The position numbers and the translations under genes are program-made. The notes beneath the pieces are model-generated. The model did no database searches. It had not been told where the DNA came from and saw only the letters and a list, made by a program, of their open reading frames with translations. Source: DATKUK01 sp035530655 (lineage in GTDB: Bacteria; Planctomycetota; Phycisphaerae; UBA1845; DATKUK01). From it: a DNA stretch of 64,000 nt. Numbering within the stretch: the first letter of the stretch is position 1; the number at the start of each line of letters is the position of its first letter. Shown piece by piece: positions 42,654 to 51,228 of the stretch. The stretch spans positions 1-64,000 of the forward strand of contig DATKUK010000107.1 in assembly GCA_035530655.1 (NCBI GenBank), written 5' to 3'.

Positions 42654-43616
42654 TCAGGCAATCCTGTCGGCAGGAGCATCGAGGTCGGCGGCCGCCTGAT
42701 CGCTCGGGGTGGCCGGGTGTCCGGACGCCGCCTGACTGGTGAGTCGCCGCCAGAGGGCGACCGTCGGTGCGCTAAGGGCGTAGCCGCAGATGAGGACAGC
42801 GAGAACAAGCTGCGGGGCCACCCATGCGAGGGTAACGACGATCAGAAGCGCCACCAGGTGTGAGATGGGTCGTCGGCCGCGCAGGTAGACGTTGACCAGG
42901 TGAACGTAGCGCAGGCTGCTAACCATCACCAGTCCCAGCACGAAGGCGGCCACCGGCAATGCCAGCATCAGCCAGCGCGACGCCCACTGCATCTCGACGC
43001 GGATGACCTCCTCATGGAGCACGATCAGCGCAGCCAGGGTCACCCCCGCACCGGGCGCGGGCAGGCCTCGGAAGCTCATGTGGGCCGACTCGTCGTGGAT
43101 GTTCTCGACGTTGAACCGCGCCAGTCGGATGGCCGTGCACGCCACGTAGACCGCTGCCGCGACCCATGCCATCCGCCAGTACAACTTGCCGCCCATGATC
43201 GCGTCGGCCTGCTCGCGCAGCAGGGGCATCACCAGACACAGCACCAGCGCCGCCGGCGCCGCGCCGAAACTGACCATATCGGCCAGCGAATCCAACTGCC
43301 CGCCGAAATCGCTGGTGCGACGGGTCAGCCGGGCCAGCCGACCATCGAGTGCGTCGAAGATCAGCGCGGCGAAGACCAGGTACGCCCCGACGGCCAGGTA
43401 CGTGGGCATCATCCGCTCGAACAAGGCGCTGCGGAAGGTGAGGCGCGACAGGTCGGCCCCGTCGGCCTGAACCGCCAAGATCGCGCAGTAGATCGCTCCG
43501 AAGCCGCAGAGCAGATTGCCCAGCGTCATCATCGTCGGCAGCGTGGCCACCGCCGTCAGGCGCTTGCGCCGAGGCTTGCGTGGATGATGTTTTGCTTCGT
43601 CTCGCAGGAGCTTCAT
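42654..43616 (-). CDS. pssA: CDP-diacylglycerol--serine O-phosphatidyltransferase
   Basis: A 320-residue integral membrane CDP-alcohol phosphatidyltransferase with about eight hydrophobic segments. The signature D-G-x2-A-R-x8-G-x3-D-x3-D is fully present: DGRLARL...G-Q-L-D-SLAD (about residues 93-115). TMMTLGNLLCGFGAIY (about 28-43) is the typical start of the PssA type. It makes phosphatidylserine, the precursor for psd. ATG 43616 overlaps the psd stop as ATGA. The C-terminal 25 residues are a disordered Ala/Asp tail. Confidence 0.93.
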   Translation of the reverse strand: MKLLRDEAKHHPRKPRRKRLTAVATLPTMMTLGNLLCGFGAIYCAILAVQADGADLSRLTFRSALFERMMPTYLAVGAYLVFAALIFDALDGRLARLTRRTSDFGGQLDSLADMVSFGAAPAALVLCLVMPLLREQADAIMGGKLYWRMAWVAAAVYVACTAIRLARFNVENIHDESAHMSFRGLPAPGAGVTLAALIVLHEEVIRVEMQWASRWLMLALPVAAFVLGLVMVSSLRYVHLVNVYLRGRRPISHLVALLIVVTLAWVAPQLVLAVLICGYALSAPTVALWRRLTSQAASGHPATPSDQAAADLDAPADRIA

Positions 43617-44281
43617 GAGCGCACCGTCGAACCATTCCAGCGGACAAGTGGGCTGCTGCCGGCGCGGACCTTTTGCCCCGGCCGAGCGAGCATCTGCCAG
43701 CCGTCGCTGACGGGAATATACAACTCGGTCCGCGAGCCGAACTTGATCATGCCGAAGCGCTGACCCGCTTCCAGACCGTCGCCGGGGCGGGCGTGGCAGA
43801 CGATTCGCCGAGCAATGGCCCCGACGATCTGACGGACGACCACCGGGCCAGGCAGGCCATTGCCCGGGTGCAGCACGAGGGTGTTCGCGCAATTCCGACT
43901 GGCGGCTTCGGCTCGCATGGCGTTCAGATAGCGACCGGCTTTGCGGATCACCTGTTGCACCGCACCGGCGCACGGGCTGCGGTTGATGTGGGCGTCGAAG
44001 ATGCTCAGGAAGATGTCGATCCGCAGGGCCGGCTCGCCGGTCCACTCGTTTTGTTCGACCCGCTCGACGGCCACTACCTTGCCGTCGGCCGGGGCGAGCA
44101 GTACATTGGGATCATCGGGAATCACCCGGGGCGGGTCGCGGAAAAACCACAGGCCCCAGCCCCATACCAGCAGCGGGATCACGGCAAGCGGCCAGAACCA
44201 GACCACCGCCGCCGCCGTCGCCGCAGCGCAGCCGGCGGTCAGAACGACAATCTCTTTCCATCCGTCACGCGTTATGAGCAT
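43613..44281 (-). CDS. psd: Phosphatidylserine decarboxylase proenzyme
   Basis: A 222-residue short-form Psd. It has an N-terminal membrane hairpin (about 15-45), then APADGKVV (about 66-73), DIFLSIFDAHINRSPCAG (about 94-111) and the self-cleavage site FGSRTELYIP (about 182-191), where the serine becomes the pyruvoyl group. It converts phosphatidylserine to phosphatidylethanolamine. ATG 44281 is preferred over GTG 44305. The pair with pssA is translationally coupled. Confidence 0.94.
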   Translation of the reverse strand: MLITRDGWKEIVVLTAGCAAATAAAVVWFWPLAVIPLLVWGWGLWFFRDPPRVIPDDPNVLLAPADGKVVAVERVEQNEWTGEPALRIDIFLSIFDAHINRSPCAGAVQQVIRKAGRYLNAMRAEAASRNCANTLVLHPGNGLPGPVVVRQIVGAIARRIVCHARPGDGLEAGQRFGMIKFGSRTELYIPVSDGWQMLARPGQKVRAGSSPLVRWNGSTVRS

Positions 44282-44471
44282 GGAAGACCCTGGATTCCCG
44301 TCCACCCACTGAAATCAAGCTTAAACTCGCACCCGCTACTGTCAAGTTGAGGGCGATTTCGCCCGTGTCGAAGGAGGATACTCTGACCGGCTGCGGCTGG
44401 CGGGAACGGGCCGTGGTCCGATACAATGTGCCCGCTTGTCGACCCGATGGCGCGGGAAGGTGGAACACATC

Positions 44472-45785
44472 GTGGATCTGGTTGAGGTGCTTAGGACGCG
44501 AGACGAATCGGTGGCCCGGATCGTGGCGCGGTTCCGCGCTGCCGTCGGCGCCGACGTGCTGGGTGCCGAGGACTCCGATCTGGCCGGGACGGTCCGCCAG
44601 GTCATTCGCGCGGTGGCCGAACGCGGCGACGATGCGGTGATCGAGTACACCGCGCGCTTCGATGGAGTGCAGCTGGCGCCGGATCGGCTTCGCGTGCAGC
44701 CGGCCGAGCTGGCGGCGGCGCGGGACGCCCTGGACGGCGAGCTTCGCGAGGCCATCGAGCTGGCGATCGAGAACGTGCGGCGGTTTCAGGAGCACATTCT
44801 GATTCGCGACTGTGGTCCACTGGAGTTGGAGGGCGTGACGCTTCGCAGCCGACCCGAGCCGTTGCGACGGGTGGGCGTTTGCGTACCGGGCGGCACCGCG
44901 CCGTTGCCGTCCACGGCGGTGATGACGGTGGTGCCGGCCCAGGTGGCGGGCGTGCGCCAGATCGCCCTGATGGCCCCGCCGCGAGAAGGCGGTGAGATTC
45001 ACCCGGTCATTCTGGCGACGGCGAGCCTGCTGGGTGTCGAAGAGGTGTATCGCTTCAGCGGGTCGCAGGGCGTGGCGGCGCTGGCGCTGGGGACCGACTC
45101 GATCGAACCTGTGGACAAGATCGTCGGGCCCGGCCACGCCTCGACGCAGATCGCCAAGAAGATATTGTTCGGCAGCCGGATCGGTATCGAGAGTTTTGCC
45201 GGACCCAGCGAGGTGCTGATCATCGCCGACGAGTCGGCCGATCCGGCGTACGTGGCGGCTGACATGCTCGCCCAGGCCGAGCACGACAACGGTCAGGCCG
45301 TCCTGGTGACGGCGTGCGAGCCGCTCGTCGAGCCGGTGCAGCGACAGCTCGATCGGCTCAGCGCCGAGTTGCCCGCGGCCGAGTCGATCCGCACGGGCCT
45401 GCGCAAGAACTGCTTTATCGTGCTCACGGCCGATTGGGACGAAGCCGTCGAGGCGGCCAACGCATATGCCCCCGAGCACCTGCACGTGGAGACGCGTGAG
45501 CCGGAGCCGCTGGCCGAGCGACTGTGGAGCGCCGGGGCGATCTTTCTGGGTCATTACAGTCCGGAGGCAACCGGCGACTACGTGGCTGGTCCGTCGCACG
45601 TGCTGCCCACCGGCGGGACGGCGCGGTTCTTCAGTGCGCTATCCGCGAATGACTTTTTGCGGTTTACCAGCCTGATCCGTTACGATCGTCAGGCCCTGTT
45701 GCGCCAGAGCCGGGCTATCGTCGCCCTGGCCCGGGCGGAACGTCTTGACGCCCACGCGCTGTCGGTGCAGGTGCGCTGCCGATGA
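44472..45785 (+). CDS. hisD: Histidinol dehydrogenase
   Basis: A 437-residue NAD-dependent zinc enzyme for the last two steps of histidine synthesis. Seen are VGVCVPGGTAPLPSTAVM (about residues 134-151), FSGSQGVAALALGT, VDKIVGPGHASTQIAKK (substrate loop), ESFAGPSEVLIIADE, and DMLAQAEHDNGQAVLVT with the catalytic and zinc residues. Near the C-terminus are NAYAPEHLHVET and GPSHVLPTGGTARF. The start could also be TTG 44436 or GTG 44460; GTG 44472 follows GGAAGG. The stop overlaps hisC as ATGA. Confidence 0.95.
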   Translation: MDLVEVLRTRDESVARIVARFRAAVGADVLGAEDSDLAGTVRQVIRAVAERGDDAVIEYTARFDGVQLAPDRLRVQPAELAAARDALDGELREAIELAIENVRRFQEHILIRDCGPLELEGVTLRSRPEPLRRVGVCVPGGTAPLPSTAVMTVVPAQVAGVRQIALMAPPREGGEIHPVILATASLLGVEEVYRFSGSQGVAALALGTDSIEPVDKIVGPGHASTQIAKKILFGSRIGIESFAGPSEVLIIADESADPAYVAADMLAQAEHDNGQAVLVTACEPLVEPVQRQLDRLSAELPAAESIRTGLRKNCFIVLTADWDEAVEAANAYAPEHLHVETREPEPLAERLWSAGAIFLGHYSPEATGDYVAGPSHVLPTGGTARFFSALSANDFLRFTSLIRYDRQALLRQSRAIVALARAERLDAHALSVQVRCR

Positions 45786-46825
45786 GTTATTTTCCGCCAC
45801 GCATCCAGAGAATGAGCGGCTACGTTCCCGGTGAGCAGCCGACCGAATCGGGCGTGATCAAGCTCAACACCAACGAGAATCCATATCCACCCTCGCCGCG
45901 GGTCATGGAGACGCTGCGCCGCGCCGATCCCGAGCAGTTGCGCCGCTATCCGCACCCGATGGGTCAGGCGTTCCGCGAGGCGGCGGCGAAGGTTTTGGGC
46001 GTCACGCCGGACATGATCCTCTGCGGTAACGGCGCGGACGACGTGCTGAACATCGCGATCCGGGCGCTGACCGACGCTGAGCACAGCATGGTGTGGCCCG
46101 GACCGACGTACACGCTGTGCGCGGTGCTGGCCAGGTTGCATGGCTGCCCGGTGCGCGAGCTGCCGTTTCGGCCCGACTACTCATTGCCGATCGACGAACT
46201 GCCCGATGCAGGCGGTAGCCTTACGTACGTGTGCAATCCCAACTCGCCGACGGCGACTTTTGTGGCGCCGTCCGATCTAGCGGCCCTGGCGCGGCGGCTG
46301 CGGGGCGTGCTGCTGATCGACGAGGCCTACGTCGACTTCGCCGCGCAAACCTGCCTGCCGTTGGCGGGCGAGCTACCCAACGTGCTCGTCGTTCGTACGC
46401 TGAGCAAGGGCTATTCGCTGGCGGGGCTGCGATTCGGCTATGCCGTGGGCTCGCCGGAGTTGATCGCCGGGCTGACCAAGGCCAAGGACAGCTTCAACGT
46501 CGACGCACTTTCGATCGCGGCAGCCACGGCGGCCATAGAGGACCAGGCGTACTTCCGGCAGAACGTCGAGCGCGTCTGCCGCGAGCGGGAGCGTTTGAGT
46601 GCGGGACTGACGAAGCTGGGTATCGCACCGCTGCCGTCGCAGGCGAATTTCGTATTCGCACGCTGTCCGTCGCCGCCGGCCGGGCGAGTCTATCAGGCAT
46701 TGAAAGACCGCAACATCCTCGTGCGGCACTTCGATCAGCCGGGGCTTTCGGAGTGGCTGCGGATCACGGTGGGCACACCCGACCAGAACGATGCCCTGCT
46801 GTACGAGCTTGCACGTATAATGTAG
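45782..46825 (+). CDS. hisC: Histidinol-phosphate aminotransferase
   Basis: A 347-residue fold-type I PLP aminotransferase. It contains IKLNTNENPYPPSPRVM (about residues 23-39), CGNGADDVLNIAIRA, the FNPNSPT-type VCNPNSPTATF (about 151-161), LLIDEAYVDF (about 177-186) and the PLP lysine in VRTLSKGYSLAGLRFGYAVG (about 203-222). It converts imidazole acetol phosphate to histidinol phosphate. Coupled to hisD by a 4-bp overlap and followed 28 bp later by hisB. Confidence 0.95.
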   Translation: MSYFPPRIQRMSGYVPGEQPTESGVIKLNTNENPYPPSPRVMETLRRADPEQLRRYPHPMGQAFREAAAKVLGVTPDMILCGNGADDVLNIAIRALTDAEHSMVWPGPTYTLCAVLARLHGCPVRELPFRPDYSLPIDELPDAGGSLTYVCNPNSPTATFVAPSDLAALARRLRGVLLIDEAYVDFAAQTCLPLAGELPNVLVVRTLSKGYSLAGLRFGYAVGSPELIAGLTKAKDSFNVDALSIAAATAAIEDQAYFRQNVERVCRERERLSAGLTKLGIAPLPSQANFVFARCPSPPAGRVYQALKDRNILVRHFDQPGLSEWLRITVGTPDQNDALLYELARIM

Positions 46826-46853
46826 TTTGCCTCTCAGTTGAAAGGTGCCGAAG

Positions 46854-47444
46854 ATGGCCAAACGTAGCGCCACGATCACTCGCAAGACCAAAGAAACTGA
46901 GATCAGCCTGTCGCTGGATTTGGACGGCGCCGGCGATGTGAAAGTCGAGACCGGTGTGGGGTTTCTCGACCACGTGCTGGAGCTGTTCGGCCGCCACGCG
47001 CTGTTCGATCTGAACATCCAGGCCAGCGGCGACTTGGCCGTCGACGCCCACCACACGGTGGAGGACGTAGGGATCTGTCTGGGTCAGGCGATCGACCAGG
47101 GCCTGGGCGAAAAGAAGGGAATCCGCCGCTTCGGGCACTTCGCCGTGCCCATGGACGAATCGCTGGCCCAGGTAGCGGTGGATTTGTCGGGCCGCGCCTC
47201 GTGCGTCTACAAGGTCGACTACAAGGCCGACAAGATCGGCGAGTTCGACGTGGAGCTGGTGCGCGAGTTCCTTCAGGCGCTGGCGGCCAACGCGCGGATG
47301 AACCTGCACATACTCGTGCCTTACGGCACGAACAACCACCACATCGCCGAGGCCATCTTCAAAGCCCTGGGCAAAACGCTCCGCCAAGCGGTCGAGCTGG
47401 ATCCTCGCGAACAGTCGGTACCGTCGACCAAGGGGACGCTGTAG
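46854..47444 (+). CDS. hisB: Imidazoleglycerol-phosphate dehydratase
   Basis: A 196-residue single-function IGPD. The manganese-binding repeats are GVGFLDHVLELFGRHALFDL (about residues 32-51) with DAHHTVEDVGICLGQA (about 63-78), and the symmetry-related FLQALAANARMNLHI with GTNNHHIAEAIFKALGKTL (about 160-178). The phosphatase half found in enterobacterial HisB is absent. AAAGGTG precedes ATG 46854; ATG 46845 is an alternative. Confidence 0.96.
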   Translation: MAKRSATITRKTKETEISLSLDLDGAGDVKVETGVGFLDHVLELFGRHALFDLNIQASGDLAVDAHHTVEDVGICLGQAIDQGLGEKKGIRRFGHFAVPMDESLAQVAVDLSGRASCVYKVDYKADKIGEFDVELVREFLQALAANARMNLHILVPYGTNNHHIAEAIFKALGKTLRQAVELDPREQSVPSTKGTL

Positions 47445-47490
47445 GCATTCGCTACCGTGTCCCTCGCCGAGCGGTGCAACAGCCGTCACG

Positions 47491-48555
47491 TCACTTCAGC
47501 GCCTCATCGAGCATGATCAGATAATTCTCGATTGGCACGTAGGACGGAAACGAGTTGCCGGACCCGATGGCGAAGCGACCGCGCGGGCTGCATTGCTCGA
47601 TGATGCCGCGGACGTACTTGCGGAGCGTCGGCTCGTCGCCGCGGGTCAGCATGTCGACGTCGACACCGCCCAGTACGGCCAGTCGGCCGGCGTAGCGTTG
47701 CTGAAACTCGGCGATCGGGATAACCGCATCCTCAAAGGAATGCTTGCCGTCGATGCCGACGTCATCGATCAGATCGTCGGTGATTTCGAGTGTGTGTCCG
47801 CAGGTATGCAGAAAGTAGGGCTTGCCGGCGTCGTGGGCGATACGGGCGAAGCGCTTGTGCCAAGGCAGAACGTAACGGCGGAGTTGATCGGGTGCGATGA
47901 GGGTCGCGGTCTTGAAGCCCATATCATCGCCCGCCCAGACCGCCGCCAGGCGATCCAACTGAACCAGTCGGCGGTAGTAGCACGCCATCAACCCGCCGAC
48001 CCGATCGGCGACGGCCTGGACCAGATCGGGGTCCTCGTGCAGTTGGATGCAGAGGTTCTCGTAACCCATGATGCCCGACAGATGCTCGTAGACGCCGGCG
48101 GCGTGCGAGGCAATCAGCCCCATGCCTTCAGGCAGATGGTCGTTGACGTAGGCGATGTCGGTCAGGGGGCGGTCGGAATCGTTCGGCCAGGGGTATTGCT
48201 CAAAGCCTTGCCGGTCGGCAATGGCGCCGCCGGCCATCGTGTACCAGCTTCGGGTGTGGTTGCGGGTGGTAGGGTCTTGGCCGCACTCGCCGGGCATGGC
48301 GAAGCCGACGTTTCGCTCGATGCGGACGTAGTCGAAGCCCAACCGGTACCACCATTGGATGTGGTCGTCCAGAGTGGTCGTACCATCGTCGCGCAGAGGC
48401 CGGCCGAGCATCTTCGCCACGGCACGGACGTGGACCTCGTCGACGATGTACTCGACCAGAGGCGGTCGGGATGCGATGGGCTTGCGCCCCATCGCGACGT
48501 CCATCATACTGTCGATATCGGGCGCGGGACGCGCCAGGGGAACGCGGTAGTTCAT
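47491..48555 (-). CDS. Uroporphyrinogen decarboxylase (URO-D) superfamily protein with HxC motif
   Basis: A 354-residue TIM-barrel protein of the URO-D/MtaA superfamily. It lacks the N-terminal RQAGRYLPEY signature of true heme-pathway HemE, so it is not expected to make coproporphyrinogen. Instead it has FLHTCGH (H250, C252), matching the zinc-binding HxC of corrinoid:CoM-type methyltransferases, and the downstream VLGGVDVDML and GNSFPSYVPIENYLIMLDE ends common in the MtaA-like group. That suggests methyl transfer with an unknown acceptor. It lies downstream of the permease gene (50 bp) at the end of the minus-strand run that begins in the BMC locus. Confidence 0.8.
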   Translation of the reverse strand: MNYRVPLARPAPDIDSMMDVAMGRKPIASRPPLVEYIVDEVHVRAVAKMLGRPLRDDGTTTLDDHIQWWYRLGFDYVRIERNVGFAMPGECGQDPTTRNHTRSWYTMAGGAIADRQGFEQYPWPNDSDRPLTDIAYVNDHLPEGMGLIASHAAGVYEHLSGIMGYENLCIQLHEDPDLVQAVADRVGGLMACYYRRLVQLDRLAAVWAGDDMGFKTATLIAPDQLRRYVLPWHKRFARIAHDAGKPYFLHTCGHTLEITDDLIDDVGIDGKHSFEDAVIPIAEFQQRYAGRLAVLGGVDVDMLTRGDEPTLRKYVRGIIEQCSPRGRFAIGSGNSFPSYVPIENYLIMLDEALK

Positions 48556-48604
48556 GGCATGTAACTCAACGCGACAGTCCAGGCGTCGGGCGCTTGGGCT
48601 GCCC

Positions 48605-50881
48605 TCATATCCATCGTTTCAACCACGAGCGGATACCGCCCGAGGCCTTGACCATAACCAGCGGCTTGGTGCACACGCGGGCCACGGCTTCGGGCACCGA
48701 ATCGCGTCCGACGCGGCGGAGCACGGGCTCACGCGTGTAGCCCAGCACGACCATATCGTAACCTTCAGGGCCTCCAGCCTCACCGAGAATTGCCTGGACC
48801 ACATCGGACGCCTCCACGGCGCGGGTGGTCACCCGGCGCCGCGGCACCTGCAACCGGCCCTGACAGGCGTCGACGAAGCCGTCCAGATCGAAGCTCCCGC
48901 CCGGTCGGGCGACGGTGAACGCGACGATCTCGCCCTCGTCCTTGTCGACCAGGATGCTAGCCACCTCGAGGGCGAACGCGCCGTTGGGCCCGCCCGCTAC
49001 GGGCACCAGAATTCGCCGGAACTCGCGGTTGCCGCCGCAGCCCTTGAGAATCACTACATTGCACGGCGCCCGCTCGACGACCGGATCGATCGTGCTGCCG
49101 AGCGAGAAAATACGCCCCCCCTTGCCGCCGTGCCAGCCCATGATCAGCATGTCGATCTTCTTGTCGCTGACCGCACTGAGGATGCCGCGCGCGATATTAC
49201 GGCAGTAACGCAGGGTGGTGCCCACGGTGAACATCGGGCCCAAGGCCAGCATGGCCTCGAGAATGCCCTCCTTGCCCTCCAACATGTAGCGTTCGGCGTC
49301 GGCGAGAGGCACCTGCTCGGGCACGGGCACCATGTGCAGCAGTTCCACGCGCGCGTTCTTGGCCCCGCAAAGCTTGTAGGTGTTGCGGACCAGTTCGATG
49401 GCGTTGTCCGGATTGGCCACCGAAACCATGATGCGGTATTCGTCGCGCTTGGGCGCCTTCTCGTCGGCAAAGACCAGCACTTCGTGTGCGGTGGCCACCG
49501 TTCGAGCGCGCGAATAAAGCTGGTAAATCAAGACGCCCGTCACAATCCACGCCGGCGCCACGATCCAGGCCACAATGCTGACCTCGCGCAGCTCGGCCGC
49601 CAGGACCGCTTGGCAGAGGATGGCCACCAGCGGCGGCAGCGGAAACAGCGGAAGCAGGTAGCCATACTCCAATTCGTCGCCCATGTTGCGGCGAATGGTG
49701 ATCACACACACATTCACCAGAAAAAACAGACACAGAAACATGATGCTGGCGCTGGACGCGACGTCCATCGTCGGCAGGAAGACGGCCACGACGATGACAA
49801 TCACTCCGGTAAACAGCAGGGCAGCCCAGGGCGTCTTACGCCGTCTGGAAATCCAGGCGAACATGGCGGGAAGCATGCGGTCGCGCCCGAGAGCGTACGA
49901 CGCACGGGTGGCCGAATACACCGTGGCATTGAGCGCCGACGTGGCCGCAAAGATCACCGCCAGCGTCAGCAGCAGATTGCCCATGGGCATCAGACGCGCG
50001 ACCGCTTCGCCGAACCCCTTCTCGCGGAACGAGCCGATCCACCGCCACACCTCGCCGTCGACGCCGGGCGAGCCGGCCTTGACCGCCACGACCGTCGCAA
50101 ACGCCACGCCCACGTACGTGAACGTCACGATCAGGACCGAGTAAAGCATGGCCTTGGGCAAGTTGCGCTTCGGATCGATCGTCTCGTCGCCGGCCTGGGC
50201 GATCACTTCGAAGCCCTCAAAAGCCACGTAGGTAAAGCCCATCGTCACCAGCAGCTTCGACCAGCCCTGTGGCAGGAAGGGGTCGAAATTCGCCAGGCGG
50301 GCTGGGTCGCGAAGGCACACGACGACGCCTACCAGTCCGATGAACAGCAGGAAAACCGTCTGCGCCAGAGTGAAGACGGCCCCGATTTTGCCTGTCTCCG
50401 ATGCGCCCCGGTAGTTGATGTAGATGAACAAAGCCGCCACAAGAACGGCCACCACCTTCTGGAGGATGTAGTCGGGCACGCTCGTCCATTCGAGCACGCC
50501 GAGGCCCTCCAGATAGCGCACGATGTAGATGCCCAGCGTCACCGCGTAGAGGCTGCCCGCAACGCTGGAGGCGAACCACTCCATCCATCCCGCGACAAAG
50601 CTCGTGCCGCGCCCGAAGCCGATCCGGGCAAAGTTGTAGGCCCCGCCGGCGCGCGGCACGGCCGAACTCAGCTCCGCATAGCTCATCGCGGTGAACAGCG
50701 CGATGACGCCGTTGAGAGCGAACGTCAACATGACCCCGCCGGGACCGGCTACGTGGATCGAGTTGCCCACCCCCAGGAACACGCCCGCGCCGATCATCAT
50801 GCCCAGTCCCATCATGGTGATGTGGAACAGGGTCAGATCGCGCGACAATTCGGCCGAGACGGATGTCTTATCGGTCGTCAT
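48605..50881 (-). CDS. APC-superfamily amino acid permease with C-terminal Usp domains
   Basis: A 758-residue protein. The first 440 residues hold about 12 membrane helices of the amino acid-polyamine-organocation type: GLGMMIGAGVFLGVGNSIHV (about 25-44, the helix-1 substrate motif) and PRAGGAYNFARIGFGR (about 75-90). The rest contains two universal-stress-like domains, the first from about 465 (YRIMVSVANPDNAIELV) to 600 and the second to 750 (RRILVPVAGGPNGAFALEVA). The G-2x-G-9x-G(S/T) ATP loop is recognisable only in part (MGWHGGKGGRIFSLGSTIDP). The Usp part may gate transport in response to ATP or stress. The substrate is unknown. Confidence 0.9.
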   Translation of the reverse strand: MTTDKTSVSAELSRDLTLFHITMMGLGMMIGAGVFLGVGNSIHVAGPGGVMLTFALNGVIALFTAMSYAELSSAVPRAGGAYNFARIGFGRGTSFVAGWMEWFASSVAGSLYAVTLGIYIVRYLEGLGVLEWTSVPDYILQKVVAVLVAALFIYINYRGASETGKIGAVFTLAQTVFLLFIGLVGVVVCLRDPARLANFDPFLPQGWSKLLVTMGFTYVAFEGFEVIAQAGDETIDPKRNLPKAMLYSVLIVTFTYVGVAFATVVAVKAGSPGVDGEVWRWIGSFREKGFGEAVARLMPMGNLLLTLAVIFAATSALNATVYSATRASYALGRDRMLPAMFAWISRRRKTPWAALLFTGVIVIVVAVFLPTMDVASSASIMFLCLFFLVNVCVITIRRNMGDELEYGYLLPLFPLPPLVAILCQAVLAAELREVSIVAWIVAPAWIVTGVLIYQLYSRARTVATAHEVLVFADEKAPKRDEYRIMVSVANPDNAIELVRNTYKLCGAKNARVELLHMVPVPEQVPLADAERYMLEGKEGILEAMLALGPMFTVGTTLRYCRNIARGILSAVSDKKIDMLIMGWHGGKGGRIFSLGSTIDPVVERAPCNVVILKGCGGNREFRRILVPVAGGPNGAFALEVASILVDKDEGEIVAFTVARPGGSFDLDGFVDACQGRLQVPRRRVTTRAVEASDVVQAILGEAGGPEGYDMVVLGYTREPVLRRVGRDSVPEAVARVCTKPLVMVKASGGIRSWLKRWI

Positions 50882-51026
50882 TCAGCTCTTTGAGAATCTT
50901 GCGGGCCGAGCCGAAGCCGCTGCGGCCAATACGATTGATCTGCCGACGGCTCCAGAACACGAAATAGGCGACCGTACACAGTGCGCCGAAGACAGCTATG
51001 CAGCCCAACACGCTGTCTGAGTTCAT
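50868..51026 (-). CDS. Small single-helix membrane protein
   Basis: A 52-residue protein, too short for most gene finders, starting at ATG 51026 after GTGTGAGG. It has one membrane helix (SVLGCIAVFGALCTVAYFVF, residues 5-24) followed by a basic tail (SRRQINRIGRSGFGSARK). Its stop lies 14 bp inside the permease gene start, so the two are translationally linked. It is probably an accessory or assembly factor of the permease. No family recognised. Confidence 0.6.
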   Translation of the reverse strand: MNSDSVLGCIAVFGALCTVAYFVFWSRRQINRIGRSGFGSARKILKELNDDR

Positions 51027-51228
51027 CCTCACACACCTCTGGTCTTGTGCATGACGCCACGCGAACGCAGCCGGCCACTCGTGAACATGTAGGGTATCAG
51101 TACTGCACAGGCCATGACAAGCGTTGTGCCAGAACGAAACGGCGTGAGCGTGACGAGGGCGCCGCACAAAACTGCCAAAACGTTCAAGAGGCAAACGAGA
51201 GATGGGCCTGACGGCGATTGGAGTGGGC

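Noticed and set aside
47491..48555. Assignment as HemE (heme-pathway uroporphyrinogen decarboxylase)
   Set aside because: The HemE N-terminal arginine signature is missing and an HxC zinc motif typical of the methyltransferase-like branch is present.
48554..50893. Plus-strand open frame of 779 codons
   Set aside because: Exactly antisense to the permease-Usp gene; composition rich in His/Arg/Asp from reversed codons, no domains.
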